A stretch of DNA of 64,000 nucleotides from Mogibacterium kristiansenii (GCF_009695905.1 NZ_VUNA01000008.1:34764-98763), one strand, 5' to 3'. Counted from the first letter of the stretch, positions 17,326-25,703 are shown. Program-made: numbers and translations. Notes: generated from the sequence alone by a model not told the origin.

Positions 17326-18999
17326 ATGAAAATCAGATTTTGCGGAGCAACCGAAGGCGTTACAGGATCCTGTCACCTTCTGATTACGGATAAAGCAAAC
17401 GTGCTGTTGGATTGCGGGCAGTTCCAGGGCGGGAAAGCCCAGGATCGCCTGAACTACCGGGAGTTTCCCTTTGAACCGTCCGAAATCGATTGTCTGGTGC
17501 TGAGTCACGCACACATCGATCACTGCGGGCGGATTCCCCTTCTGGTAAAAAGAGGTTTTCGCGGAAACATCTTCTGCACCAAAGCGACGGCGGATCTTCT
17601 TCCGATCATGCTCCGGGACAGCGGGTATATCCACGAGAAGGAAGCGGAGTGGGCCAACAAAAAGGCGGAACGAAAAGGACAGCCGCTGGTTCAGCCGCTG
17701 TACACGGTGGCGGACGCGGAGGAATCCCTTCGCTATGTGCATCCGGTTCTGTACGATCAGCTCATTGAGGTGAGTGAGGGCATTCACGTCTGCTTCAACG
17801 ATGCGGGCCATATTTTGGGATCGGCGGAAACGGAGCTCTGGGTGCAGGAGGGCGATGCGGAGACGAAAATCGTTTTCTCCGGGGACCTGGGGGTGAATCA
17901 CCGGCCGATTCTTCGGGACCCTACCATCATTCGCCATGCGGATTATGTCATCATGGAGAGCACCTATGGAAACCGTCTCCATCCGGAGAACGCCATGAGC
18001 ATCGAGAAATTGGTAAAGGTGATTCTCCGCACGGTGGAGCGGGGCGGAACGGTGGTAATTCCGTCCTTTGCCGTAGGACGAACTCAGGAGATGATCTACC
18101 AGCTGAACATGCTTTACGATGAGAATCCGGAGATTTACGGAAAGCTGAAGAACGTTCCGGTGTACATCGACAGCCCGATGGCCAATGCGGCGACGGAAGT
18201 CTTTAAGAAGAACACGGCGGTGTTCGACGATGACTTCAAGGCGTTTATGGATAAGGGCGATCATCCGCTGGAATTCAAAAATCTTCATTTTACCCAGTCC
18301 ACGGAGGAATCCCAGGCGCTGAACAGCGATCGGAAACCGAAGATCATCATTTCTGCCAGCGGCATGTGCGAAGCCGGCCGAATTCGCCATCACCTGAAGC
18401 ACAACCTGTGGAACCCAAAGTGTTCCATCGTGTTCGTGGGATACCAGGCGGAAGGCACCCTTGGCCGGAAATTGGTGGAAGGTGCGGAATCGGTGAACCT
18501 CTTTGGCGAGGAGATTCAGGTCAATGCGGAAATCGTGAATCTGGAAGGCTTCTCCGGTCATGCGGATCGGGACGGATTGGCGCATTGGGTGGGCTCTTTC
18601 GTTACCCATCCGGTGGTATTCTTGGTGCATGGCGAGAAGGAATCCAAGGAAGATTTTGCCGCTTACCTGGGGGAGAATCTGGATATCCATCCGATTGTGA
18701 TACAGCAGAACAGTGAGTTTGAACTGGTTCCGGGACGCCGGCCGGAAGGAACTCATATGGAACCGGTATCCACGTTCCAGCTGGATGCGGATGAAATCAA
18801 TGCCCTCCGGAACAAGATTTCCGGACTCAGCAGTTCGATTGGAGATTTGCTGAACACCGCTGCGGTGGAAACCGGAAAGAACATCAGTCCGGAACGGCTG
18901 ATTGAAATCAACAACATCATTCAGGAACTGGCGGAATCGGAAGCCAACCTGAAAGCGACGCTGTTGGAGGAAGCGGAAGAAGGGCGAGTTTCTGAATGA
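17326..18999 (+). CDS. MBL-fold beta-CASP ribonuclease/metallo-hydrolase
   Basis: The N-terminal metallo-beta-lactamase domain carries the HAHIDHCGR zinc motif. The beta-CASP insertion follows, with ISASGMCEAGRIRHHL, and the RNA-processing C-terminal motif GFSGHADRDGL. This is the YsgA/CPSF-like class of archaeal-type exoribonucleases found in many bacteria, distinct from RNase J. The last 80 residues form a predicted coiled coil. It has 557 residues from the ATG at 17326, which has AAGGAGG seven bases upstream. Cellular RNA targets are unknown. Confidence 0.88.
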   Translation: MKIRFCGATEGVTGSCHLLITDKANVLLDCGQFQGGKAQDRLNYREFPFEPSEIDCLVLSHAHIDHCGRIPLLVKRGFRGNIFCTKATADLLPIMLRDSGYIHEKEAEWANKKAERKGQPLVQPLYTVADAEESLRYVHPVLYDQLIEVSEGIHVCFNDAGHILGSAETELWVQEGDAETKIVFSGDLGVNHRPILRDPTIIRHADYVIMESTYGNRLHPENAMSIEKLVKVILRTVERGGTVVIPSFAVGRTQEMIYQLNMLYDENPEIYGKLKNVPVYIDSPMANAATEVFKKNTAVFDDDFKAFMDKGDHPLEFKNLHFTQSTEESQALNSDRKPKIIISASGMCEAGRIRHHLKHNLWNPKCSIVFVGYQAEGTLGRKLVEGAESVNLFGEEIQVNAEIVNLEGFSGHADRDGLAHWVGSFVTHPVVFLVHGEKESKEDFAAYLGENLDIHPIVIQQNSEFELVPGRRPEGTHMEPVSTFQLDADEINALRNKISGLSSSIGDLLNTAAVETGKNISPERLIEINNIIQELAESEANLKATLLEEAEEGRVSE

Positions 19000-19065
19000 G
19001 AAGTTTAAGAATCCCGGGAAAAAGTACTTTTTTTGAGGGTTTCAGTCCTTTCTTTTTCAAGTGAA

Positions 19066-19094
19066 TGTACAGCACCATCCTTTGGCGATACAAT
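19066..19094 (+). promoter_or_regulatory. Candidate promoter inside the RBS-masking hairpin (TGTACA-17-TACAAT)
   Basis: TGTACA (19066-19071), a 17-base spacer and TACAAT (19089-19094). A transcript from here would start near 19101, after the left arm of the surrounding hairpin, leaving the ribosome site free. Confidence 0.45.
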
Positions 19095-19119
19095 GGAGCC
19101 GAAAGGATGGTGTTTTGTT
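19073..19119 (+). promoter_or_regulatory. Hairpin masking a ribosome binding site, with T-rich tail
   Basis: CACCATCCTTT (19073-19083) is perfectly complementary to AAAGGATGGTG (19102-19112), with GGC/GCC extending inward. The right arm contains the AAAGGA ribosome site of the gene starting at 19120, and TTTTGTT follows. It can act as a terminator of the upstream nuclease gene and as a translation block on read-through RNA. Confidence 0.6.
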
Positions 19120-19503
19120 ATGAAGGAATATCAGATTCAGAAGGATCGGAAGCGAGTTCTTCCCAGCGAAGTGTATTATCAGTGTCTATGGGTGGTAAAG
19201 GATATGAATCGGCTCCAAGAGATTGCCGGAATGGAATTTCGCCGGGAGATGCTGGCGGAGGATGTGCTCACCTACGGAAATACGGCAATGCAGGAAAGTC
19301 CGGTGGCGGCAGAGGCGATGTTTAAACTGGACTGCATCCATCGGGCATTGATGGAGATTCCGGAGATTTACAGGGAGGGGATCATCGAGAATATTCAGAC
19401 CCGAAGGACCGGGTATCCATGTTCTGCCCACGAAAATACCTGGAAGAAATGGAAGCAGCGTTTTATCTATATGCTGGCGGAAAACCTGCGGTTGATTCCG
19501 TAA
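19120..19503 (+). CDS. Small protein of unknown function, possibly sigma/ArpU-like
   Basis: I do not recognise this 127-residue protein with certainty. Its pattern (VLPSEVYYQCLWVVKDMNRL, a middle region, then IPEIYREGIIENI and WKKWKQRFIYMLAENL) resembles, from memory, a family of small all-helical proteins common in gut Clostridia phages and mobile elements, where the C-terminal half looks like a sigma-type helix-turn-helix. I chose the ATG at 19120, where a ribosome site precedes it; an upstream in-frame extension crosses the hairpin. It stands alone between the beta-CASP nuclease and the NUDIX gene. Confidence 0.55.
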   Translation: MKEYQIQKDRKRVLPSEVYYQCLWVVKDMNRLQEIAGMEFRREMLAEDVLTYGNTAMQESPVAAEAMFKLDCIHRALMEIPEIYREGIIENIQTRRTGYPCSAHENTWKKWKQRFIYMLAENLRLIP

Positions 19504-19529
19504 AAAGTGTACTGAAGGGGAATTTTTTT

Positions 19530-19665
19530 TATGATATGATGGGGCTGTCAGATAGGGCGATACGAAATTACTGGCGAATGACGTAACGTCTCTATTGTTT
19601 TCACTTCTATTATTTTAAGATGCGAGTGCATCTGGGTATCGGCGGCAGCAATGCCGCCACTTTTT
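19530..19665 (+). ncRNA. Candidate small RNA with terminator (19541-19665)
   Basis: No gene occupies 19504-19762. TATGAT boxes at 19530-19540 are followed by about 120 bases containing a perfect hairpin AGATGC-GAGT-GCATCT (19618-19633), a small GACG/CGTC hairpin near 19580-19590, and a terminator GGCGGCA-GCAA-TGCCGCC (19641-19658) with ACTTTTTTG. The minus-35 box is weak. It matches no RNA family that I recognise. Confidence 0.45.
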
Positions 19666-19668
19666 TGT
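19641..19668 (+). terminator. Intrinsic terminator ahead of the NUDIX gene
   Basis: GGCGGCA and TGCCGCC form a seven-base stem on a GCAA loop followed by ACTTTTTTGTTTT. Confidence 0.8.
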
Positions 19669-19762
19669 TTTACGCTTTATTCCGGAATAAAAAAGTGATA
19701 GAATATTTAAATAAACGATAAAACTTATTTGTAAAGAGATTAATATATATAGGGAGTGTTTT

Positions 19763-20299
19763 ATGGCTTTTCCGGAAAAAACATTGCAATCGGAAGTGGT
19801 GTATGACGGTCCGATTTTTCGAATTCGCAAAGATAAAGTGACGGTAGTGGGCGGAAAGACCTCCTATCGGGATATTCTGGAGCACAACGGTGGGGCGGTG
19901 ATTCTGGCGGTAAAAGAAGACGGCAGAATTCTCATGGTGCGGCAGTTTCGAAAGGCGTTGGAGCGGGAGGTGCTGGAACTTCCGGCGGGAAAGATTGACG
20001 GCGATGAGGATCCCATGGACACGGCACTTCGGGAATTGAAGGAAGAAACAGGCTACCAGGCCGGGAGCATTCGGCATCTGACCACCATCAGCCCGAGCTG
20101 CGGATACACCACCGAGCTTTTATACATTTACCTCTGCAAGGATTTGACGCCGGGAGAGACCCATTTCGACGATACAGAGGATTTGGACCTTTATGAATAC
20201 ACGGCGGACGAGTTGGTGGATCGGATTATGAAGGGTGAAATTCAGGACGCAAAGACCATCGTGGGAGTTCTTTTTGCCCGAACCGCAGGAGAAATATAG
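19763..20299 (+). CDS. NUDIX hydrolase, ADP-ribose pyrophosphatase type
   Basis: The NUDIX box is present in standard form (AGKIDGDEDPMDTAL followed by RELKEETGY), with the preceding VRQFRKALEREVLELPAG typical of ADP-ribose pyrophosphatases (NudF/YqkG). It cleaves ADP-ribose to AMP and ribose 5-phosphate in characterised relatives. It has 178 residues with a GGGAG ribosome site. In spore-forming Bacillota this gene is commonly followed by spoIIM and xerD; here xerD-like follows directly. Confidence 0.9.
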   Translation: MAFPEKTLQSEVVYDGPIFRIRKDKVTVVGGKTSYRDILEHNGGAVILAVKEDGRILMVRQFRKALEREVLELPAGKIDGDEDPMDTALRELKEETGYQAGSIRHLTTISPSCGYTTELLYIYLCKDLTPGETHFDDTEDLDLYEYTADELVDRIMKGEIQDAKTIVGVLFARTAGEI

Positions 20300-20317
20300 A
20301 AGACACAGGAGACGAAG

Positions 20318-21196
20318 ATGGATGCCTTCATTGAATATTTAAAGAATACGAAAAACAAGGCGGAAAACACTCTCGTTGCCTATCGCCGGGATTTGAAAGC
20401 CTTCGAGGTCTTCCTGGAGGGCCGCGGCGGAAAGAGTTTGAACGACTGCAAGGAAAGTGATGCAGCCGCTTACATATTGGAACTGAATAATGAAAGTAAG
20501 TCCAAGGCGACGATTAACCGAAAAATTTCTTCTCTGCGTGCATTCTACGATTACAAAATCGATGAAGGGGAACGAGAAACCAATCCTTTTCAGAAAATCA
20601 AATCGGCGAAAAACGATAAGCGCCAGATTGAGTTTCTGACGGTGGAAGAGGTGAATCATATGCTGTCCCTTCCGGATGATTCTGCCAAGGGCATCCGGGA
20701 CAAGGCGTTGCTGGAGTTCATGTACGGAACGGGCGCTCGTGTGACGGAGCTGGTGCGCCTGCGATTCTCGGACATGAATCTGCGGATGAACTTCGTTACG
20801 CTGAAGGACAACGACGGAGAGAGCCGAATCGTGCCGATTGGATCTTATGCTCACGCCGCGATGAAGAAGTATATGGACGAAGCTTACGAAGAAATCAAGG
20901 GCGAGCCGAGAGAAGAGGACGACTACATTTTCATCAACTTCCGAGGCCAGGCGCTGACCCGTCAGGGAATCTGGAAGATTCTGAAGGAATACGGTAAAGA
21001 GATGGATATCGAAGAGCGGATGACACCGCAGATTCTCCGGAACAGCTTTGCGGTACACATCCTTCAGAACGGCGGGGATTTGAAGACCCTTCAGGAACTG
21101 ATGGGCTTTGAAGATATGTCCGTAGGCATTGCGTATCTGGCGGTGTTGAATGTGCGGATTCGGGACGTGTACCAGCGGACCCATCCGAGGGCATAG
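20318..21196 (+). CDS. XerC/XerD-family tyrosine recombinase with substituted catalytic histidines
   Basis: The 292-residue protein has the SAM-like N-terminal DNA-binding domain and a tyrosine-recombinase catalytic domain, ending with the Xer-typical IRDVYQRTHPRA. Catalytic Arg141 (GTGARVTEL), Lys163, Arg241 and the nucleophile Tyr273 are in place. The motif normally HxLRH reads QILRN (Gln238, Asn242), and the LGH histidine is Phe264. Two of the three acid/base helpers are therefore missing. Position after a NUDIX gene matches xerD of Bacillota. It may be a slow or partner-dependent recombinase, or have lost activity; it is not truncated. Confidence 0.85.
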   Translation: MDAFIEYLKNTKNKAENTLVAYRRDLKAFEVFLEGRGGKSLNDCKESDAAAYILELNNESKSKATINRKISSLRAFYDYKIDEGERETNPFQKIKSAKNDKRQIEFLTVEEVNHMLSLPDDSAKGIRDKALLEFMYGTGARVTELVRLRFSDMNLRMNFVTLKDNDGESRIVPIGSYAHAAMKKYMDEAYEEIKGEPREEDDYIFINFRGQALTRQGIWKILKEYGKEMDIEERMTPQILRNSFAVHILQNGGDLKTLQELMGFEDMSVGIAYLAVLNVRIRDVYQRTHPRA

Positions 21197-21221
21197 AAAT
21201 AATATTTTTTTGAAAAAAGTG

Positions 21222-21250
21222 TTGAAATCAGTCACTCATTGTGATAAAAT
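21222..21250 (+). promoter_or_regulatory. rplS promoter (TTGAAA-17-TAAAAT)
   Basis: TTGAAA (21222-21227), 17 bases, TAAAAT (21245-21250), leaving a 5' leader of about 110 bases before rplS. Confidence 0.75.
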
Positions 21251-21256
21251 TTGATA

Positions 21257-21360
21257 GTTATTACGGGCGGTCCTCTGGTAATTGACAGCATGGCTTAAGA
21301 AGCCGGGAACGACATTTATTATTTAAAGAGAAACCACGAGCGTCTTGGAAAGGAAGGAGG
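21257..21360 (+). promoter_or_regulatory. rplS 5' leader, possible L19 autoregulatory leader
   Basis: The untranslated leader contains GGCTT-AAG-AAGCC and several short GC pairings. Firmicutes L19 leaders are known to bind L19, but I cannot confirm family membership by eye. Confidence 0.35.
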
Positions 21361-21367
21361 AATAACA

Positions 21368-21709
21368 ATGAACGTAATTGATTCGATCACAAAGGAATAC
21401 AAGAAGAACGATATTCCGGAATTCAACGTTGGTGATACCGTAAGAGTTCACGTTAAGATCGTTGAGGGTCAGAGAGAAAGAATTCAGGTATTCGAAGGAT
21501 ATGTCCTGAAGATGCAGAGCGGCGGAATTTCTGAAACATTCACAGTAAGAAGACTGGCTCAGGGTATTGGTGTAGAGAAGACTTTCCCAATGCATTCGCC
21601 GAAGGTAGCAAAGATTGAGGTGCTGAAGCGCGGAAGAGTTAGAAGAGCGAAGCTGAACTACATGCGTGAAAGAACCGGTAAGGCTGCAAGAATCAAGTCT
21701 GCAAAATAA
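21368..21709 (+). CDS. rplS: 50S ribosomal protein L19
   Basis: L19 sits at the 30S-50S interface. The 113-residue protein has the conserved [38 protein letters not shown] and [15 protein letters not shown] blocks. An AAGGAGG site precedes the ATG. It has its own promoter, leader and strong terminator, so it is monocistronic here. Codon use is of the highly expressed type. Confidence 0.98.
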   Translation: MNVIDSITKEYKKNDIPEFNVGDTVRVHVKIVEGQRERIQVFEGYVLKMQSGGISETFTVRRLAQGIGVEKTFPMHSPKVAKIEVLKRGRVRRAKLNYMRERTGKAARIKSAK

Positions 21710-21731
21710 GAACGATTTGCTGAAAATTAAA

Positions 21732-21770
21732 GAGCATACCTTGGCATTGCCGAAGGTATGCTCTTTTTTA
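21732..21770 (+). terminator. Terminator after rplS
   Basis: GAGCATACCTT (21732-21742) pairs with AAGGTATGCTC (21753-21763), followed by TTTTTT. Confidence 0.9.
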
Positions 21771-21812
21771 TCCGATATTTTCCATTGCGACGACGAAAAA
21801 GGAGGCAAATGA

Positions 21813-22676
21813 ATGATTCAGAATATTAACTGGTATCCGGGGCATATGAAGAAGACACGGGAACTGATTCAGGAAAACCTCAAAGCGGTGGACCTGGTCA
21901 TCGAACTGCTGGACAGCCGGATTCCGATTTCCAGCCGGAACCCGATTATTGACGAACTGGTGGGGGACAAAAGAAGAATCGTACTTCTGGGCAAATCCGA
22001 TCTGGCGGATTCGGAAGAGACCGAGAAGTGGCAGCGTTATTTTAGCCGGAAGGGGGATAAAACCGTGGCCATCGATGCCCGCTCCGGAGAGAATATCAAT
22101 CGCCTGTTCAGCATCTTGGACGACGTGCAGCGAGAACAGAATCAGCTGCGGCAGATGAACCGTTCCATCCGGATGATGGTGGTGGGCGTGCCGAACGTTG
22201 GAAAATCCTCCCTCATCAACCGGCTGATCGGAAAGAAGAGTGCGAAGACCGGAGATAAAGCAGGTGTGACTCGAGGTAAGCAGTGGGTGACACTGAAGAA
22301 CGGGATGCAGCTGCTGGATACACCGGGCATTCTGTGGCCGAAGTTCGAGGATCAGCGGGTGGGTCTGTATCTGGCCTTCTGCGGAAGCATTCGGGACGAA
22401 ATTCTGGACACCCAGGATCTGGCATTCGAGCTGATTAAGGTGCTGGAGAAGCGATATCCGGAATCATTGCAGAATCGCTATAAGTTGGATGAAATACAAG
22501 AAGAGACACTAGACAATATGGAAGCCATTGCCTTTAAGCGGGGATTTCTGATGCCGGGAAAGAGAATTGACTACGAGCGCACCGGTCGGACGGTAATCGA
22601 CGAATTCCGGAGCGGAAAGCTGGGGCGCATTACGCTGGAGACGGTGCCGTCGGAAGGAGAGCCGGAGAATGACTAA
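21813..22676 (+). CDS. rbgA: Ribosome biogenesis GTPase RbgA (YlqF)
   Basis: RbgA is a circularly permuted GTPase needed late in 50S maturation. The permuted order G4 (GKSDLAD), G1 (GVPNVGKSSLIN), G3 (DTPG) is visible, and the N-terminal INWYPGHMKKTRELI is the family signature. It has 287 residues. The ATG at 21813 follows AAGGAGG; an out-of-frame ATG four bases earlier terminates quickly. The rplS-rbgA-rnhB order is conserved in Firmicutes. Confidence 0.95.
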   Translation: MIQNINWYPGHMKKTRELIQENLKAVDLVIELLDSRIPISSRNPIIDELVGDKRRIVLLGKSDLADSEETEKWQRYFSRKGDKTVAIDARSGENINRLFSILDDVQREQNQLRQMNRSIRMMVVGVPNVGKSSLINRLIGKKSAKTGDKAGVTRGKQWVTLKNGMQLLDTPGILWPKFEDQRVGLYLAFCGSIRDEILDTQDLAFELIKVLEKRYPESLQNRYKLDEIQEETLDNMEAIAFKRGFLMPGKRIDYERTGRTVIDEFRSGKLGRITLETVPSEGEPEND

Positions 22677-23973
22677 GCAAGAACGCCTGGAAAAGATGGA
22701 GCAGCGTTTTCAGGAGATGATCCGTCAGGAAAAGGTGCTGCACGAAAAGGGAATTCAATACGTTGCGGGGATTGACGAGGTGGGCCGCGGTCCGTTGGCC
22801 GGTCCGGTGGTCACCGCTTGCGTGGTGCTTCCGGAGGATTTTCACGTGCCGGGGGTGGACGATTCCAAGAAACTGACGGAGAAGCGGCGGCTGGCCATGA
22901 ACCAAGAGATTCAAGATCGGGCGCTGGCCATCGGCATTGGCATCGCATCACCGGAGGAAATCGATGAGATGAACATACTGGAGGCCACCAAGTGTGCTAT
23001 GGTACGGGCTTTTCACGATGCCAATGAGAAGCTGGGCCGGAAGATTCCGGGCGCAGAAATTCAGCATTTGCTGATCGATGCCCTGGAATTGCCGGACATT
23101 TCGGTTCCTCAGGAGGGAATCGTTCACGGAGATGCCAGTTCTGTATCCATTGCGGCGGCATCCATCGTGGCGAAGGTCACGCGAGATGCCTACATGGTGG
23201 AGATGGGAGAAAAATATCCCGGATATGCGTTCGAAAGCAACAAGGGGTATGGCACTGCTGCCCATTACGACGGAATTCGGGCGCAGGGCATTACGCCGAT
23301 TCATCGGAAGAGCTTTCTCAAGAATCTGGAAAGCCGTCACGGCGGCAAGGCGGTGGAGCGTATCGGGGCCAAGAAGATGACCGGAAAGAAGGTATATGCC
23401 GTTCGGGCCGGCCGGGAGACCGGCATCTTTCAGACCTGGAAGGAGTGTCAGCGGCTGGTTACCGGATATCCCGGTGCGGAGTACAAGAGCTTTACCACTT
23501 GGGAAGCAGCAGAGGAATACCTGGGAAAGAAGCAGGACGTGCAGGCTATTCCGGAAACAGCGGCGGAAATCTATGTGGACGGAAGCTTCGATGTGCGCAC
23601 CGGCAAGTTCGGATGCGGCGTGGTGATTCTGTATAAAGGAGAAGTAATTACCTTGAAGCACGGATACGACGACCCGGCATCGGCGGAGCTGAGAAACGTT
23701 GCCGGCGAGGTGATGGGAGCGGTGAACGCGATTCGCTATTGCCAAGAACACGACATCGATGAGGTGTATATCTATCACGACTACAACGGAATCGGCAAGT
23801 GGGGAGATGACGAGTGGAAGGCGAATCTCCCGCTGACCCGAAAGTACAAGCAGTTCGTGGCGGACGCCCGGAAAAACATGAAGATTGTTTTTATCAAGGT
23901 GGAAGCCCATACCGGGGTAAAATATAACGAGATGGCGGACCGTCTGGCAAAAGACGCTATTGGACTTTTTTAG
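22669..23973 (+). CDS. Fusion of ribonuclease HII with a viroplasmin-domain ribonuclease HI
   Basis: One uninterrupted 434-residue frame carries two complete RNase H enzymes. Residues 30-225 are RNase HII: D36-E37 in GIDEVGRGPLAGPV, D137 in LLIDALELP and D155 in GDASSVSIAAASIVAKV. Residues 238-286 match the small viroplasmin/hybrid-binding domain usually found at the N-terminus of RNase HI (KKVYAVRAGRETGIFQTW). Residues 299-434 are RNase HI: D304, E347, D371, H414 and D424, the last in NEMADRLAKDA. Both active sites appear intact. The protein should remove ribonucleotides and R-loops. It overlaps rbgA by eight bases, the usual rnhB position. Confidence 0.9.
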   Translation: MTKQERLEKMEQRFQEMIRQEKVLHEKGIQYVAGIDEVGRGPLAGPVVTACVVLPEDFHVPGVDDSKKLTEKRRLAMNQEIQDRALAIGIGIASPEEIDEMNILEATKCAMVRAFHDANEKLGRKIPGAEIQHLLIDALELPDISVPQEGIVHGDASSVSIAAASIVAKVTRDAYMVEMGEKYPGYAFESNKGYGTAAHYDGIRAQGITPIHRKSFLKNLESRHGGKAVERIGAKKMTGKKVYAVRAGRETGIFQTWKECQRLVTGYPGAEYKSFTTWEAAEEYLGKKQDVQAIPETAAEIYVDGSFDVRTGKFGCGVVILYKGEVITLKHGYDDPASAELRNVAGEVMGAVNAIRYCQEHDIDEVYIYHDYNGIGKWGDDEWKANLPLTRKYKQFVADARKNMKIVFIKVEAHTGVKYNEMADRLAKDAIGLF

Positions 23974-23988
23974 TCTGTGTGATATAAT
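23960..23988 (+). promoter_or_regulatory. Candidate folD promoter (TTGGAC-17-TATAAT)
   Basis: TTGGAC (23960-23965), 17 bases, TATAAT (23983-23988), beginning inside the last codons of the RNase H fusion gene. Confidence 0.5.
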
Positions 23989-24031
23989 TGTCCTGTCTAT
24001 TTTATGAAGAATCACTGAAAGGGTAGAACAA

Positions 24032-24940
24032 ATGGCCAAATTATTGCGTGGAGCGCCGGTGAGAGATCTCATCGCGGATCAGCTCCGAAGTGATGTGACG
24101 AAGTTAAAAGAAAATGGGGTATGTCCAAAGGTGGCGACCCTGCGAGTGGGAGATCGTTCCGGGGATGTGTATTACGAGAATGCCATCCGGAAGAACTCCG
24201 ATAAATACGGTATTGAATGCGTGAATCGAGTCTACACGGAGGAAACGTCCCAGGAAGAGCTGGAGAAGGGACTGGCGGAATTGAACGGAGACCCGTCCAT
24301 CCACGGAATCATCATGCTGATGCCTTTCCCGAAGTTTGTGGATGAAGCTCGGATGAAACGATTGCTGGCACCGGAGAAGGATATCGATGCCATCACGGAC
24401 GCATCCTATGCCAATCTTTTTGATGCGAAGAGACCTTTGGATGATTATTTTTGTGCCTGCACTGCAGAGGCCTGCATGGAAATCCTGCAGAAGAATGATG
24501 TGGAGCTGCAGGGAAAGAAAGTGACCATTGTGGGACGGAGCGTTCGAATCGGAAAGCCGCTGATGCTGATGATGCTGAATGCCAACGCGACAGTGACGGT
24601 GTGTCATACCCGCACGAAACCGGAAGACCTGAAGACCGCCTGTGAGGAGGCGGACATCGTGATTCTGGCGACGGGACAGATAGAATCCTACGGACCGGAA
24701 TTTTTCCGGGAAGGACAGATTATCGTGGATGCCGGCGCGGGAACCGGATCGGACGGAAAGATGGCCGGGGACCTGAATGTCAAGGCACTGACTGCCTGCG
24801 ATTGGTCGGAAAATGTGGCATACACACCGGTACCGGGCGGCGTGGGAACGGTGACCACCACCCTGCTGTTGCGGAATGTAATGAAGGCCGCAAAGCATTT
24901 TTATAAGAAAGAGAACATCAAAAACTTAAATATCAAATAG
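24032..24940 (+). CDS. folD: FolD-type methylenetetrahydrofolate dehydrogenase/cyclohydrolase, divergent subfamily
   Basis: FolD interconverts 5,10-methylene-, methenyl- and 10-formyl-tetrahydrofolate. The 302-residue protein has the NAD(P) domain signature VGRSVRIGKPL and VPGGVGTVTT near the end. The catalytic segment is unusual. Where classical enzymes have YVxxK, this has Tyr48 then Ile52 in place of the cyclohydrolase lysine, and the VQLPLP loop reads MLMPFP. I recall a Clostridia subfamily with similar substitutions, so this may be a natural variant. It could be dehydrogenase-only. It neighbours folC, glyA and folT in the wider window. Confidence 0.85.
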   Translation: MAKLLRGAPVRDLIADQLRSDVTKLKENGVCPKVATLRVGDRSGDVYYENAIRKNSDKYGIECVNRVYTEETSQEELEKGLAELNGDPSIHGIIMLMPFPKFVDEARMKRLLAPEKDIDAITDASYANLFDAKRPLDDYFCACTAEACMEILQKNDVELQGKKVTIVGRSVRIGKPLMLMMLNANATVTVCHTRTKPEDLKTACEEADIVILATGQIESYGPEFFREGQIIVDAGAGTGSDGKMAGDLNVKALTACDWSENVAYTPVPGGVGTVTTTLLLRNVMKAAKHFYKKENIKNLNIK

Positions 24941-24960
24941 AAAAGGAAAGGTAAAATACA

Positions 24961-25638
24961 ATGACCTTTACCCAATATTACAAACCGGACGATATGTCCG
25001 CCAGCGTGCCGGAACACCTCCAGACAGATGAGGATCTTCAGCAGCAGATTATGGACATCAACCTGCTGTACAGTGCGGCGATTCGCGAGGTAAGCACGAA
25101 GCTGGATGTGCTGGGTGATGATTTCCGGATGAAGCATTCCTACGTGCCGATTCACCACATGCAGTCGCGGCTGAAGTCCTTTGAAAGCTTGATGGATAAA
25201 GCGGAGCGTTACGGCATTGAGGACCCGATTCACAACCTGGATACGGTTCGGGCGGAGGTATTCGACATCGCCGGAATCCGAGTGGTGTGCAACTACCGGG
25301 AAGATATTTACACCATGTCCGAACTTCTCCTGAAGCAGTCGGATGTGGATTTGATTAAAATCAAGGATTATTGCAAGAATCCGAAACCAAGCGGATATCG
25401 AAGCCTTCACGTGGTCATTTCGATCCCGGTGTTCCTGGTGAACAGCAAGACCACCGTACCTGTGGAAATCCAGTTCCGAAGCATTGCCATGGATACCTGG
25501 GCCAGCCTGGAACACGAATTGAAATATAAGAATAAAGGTGCTCTGACGGAGGACATCCAGAAACAGCTGACCCAGTGCGCGAAGACCTTGTCGGATGTGG
25601 ATGAACAGATGGAGCGAATTCGGCATCAGGTTTTCTGA
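24961..25638 (+). CDS. Small alarmone synthetase (RelQ/RelP-type GTP pyrophosphokinase)
   Basis: The 225-residue protein consists only of the (p)ppGpp synthetase domain, without the hydrolase, TGS or ACT domains of Rel. Key blocks are DIAGIRVVCNYREDIY, the substrate loop KPSGYRSLHVV and VEIQFRSIAMDTWASLEHELKYK. Such enzymes make pppGpp, ppGpp or pGpp during cell-envelope stress. Flanking helices support tetramer formation as in RelQ. An AAAGGAAAGG site precedes the ATG, and it follows folD by 20 bases. Confidence 0.92.
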   Translation: MTFTQYYKPDDMSASVPEHLQTDEDLQQQIMDINLLYSAAIREVSTKLDVLGDDFRMKHSYVPIHHMQSRLKSFESLMDKAERYGIEDPIHNLDTVRAEVFDIAGIRVVCNYREDIYTMSELLLKQSDVDLIKIKDYCKNPKPSGYRSLHVVISIPVFLVNSKTTVPVEIQFRSIAMDTWASLEHELKYKNKGALTEDIQKQLTQCAKTLSDVDEQMERIRHQVF

Positions 25639-25703
25639 TGACCGTACGAAAAATGGCGAAATACCGGAAATTATTTTTGCCGGATTGAAGATAGGAGAAC
25701 TAA

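Noticed and set aside
25639..25703. T-box leader before valS
   Set aside because: The gap is only 65 bases and has no specifier, T-box sequence or terminator.
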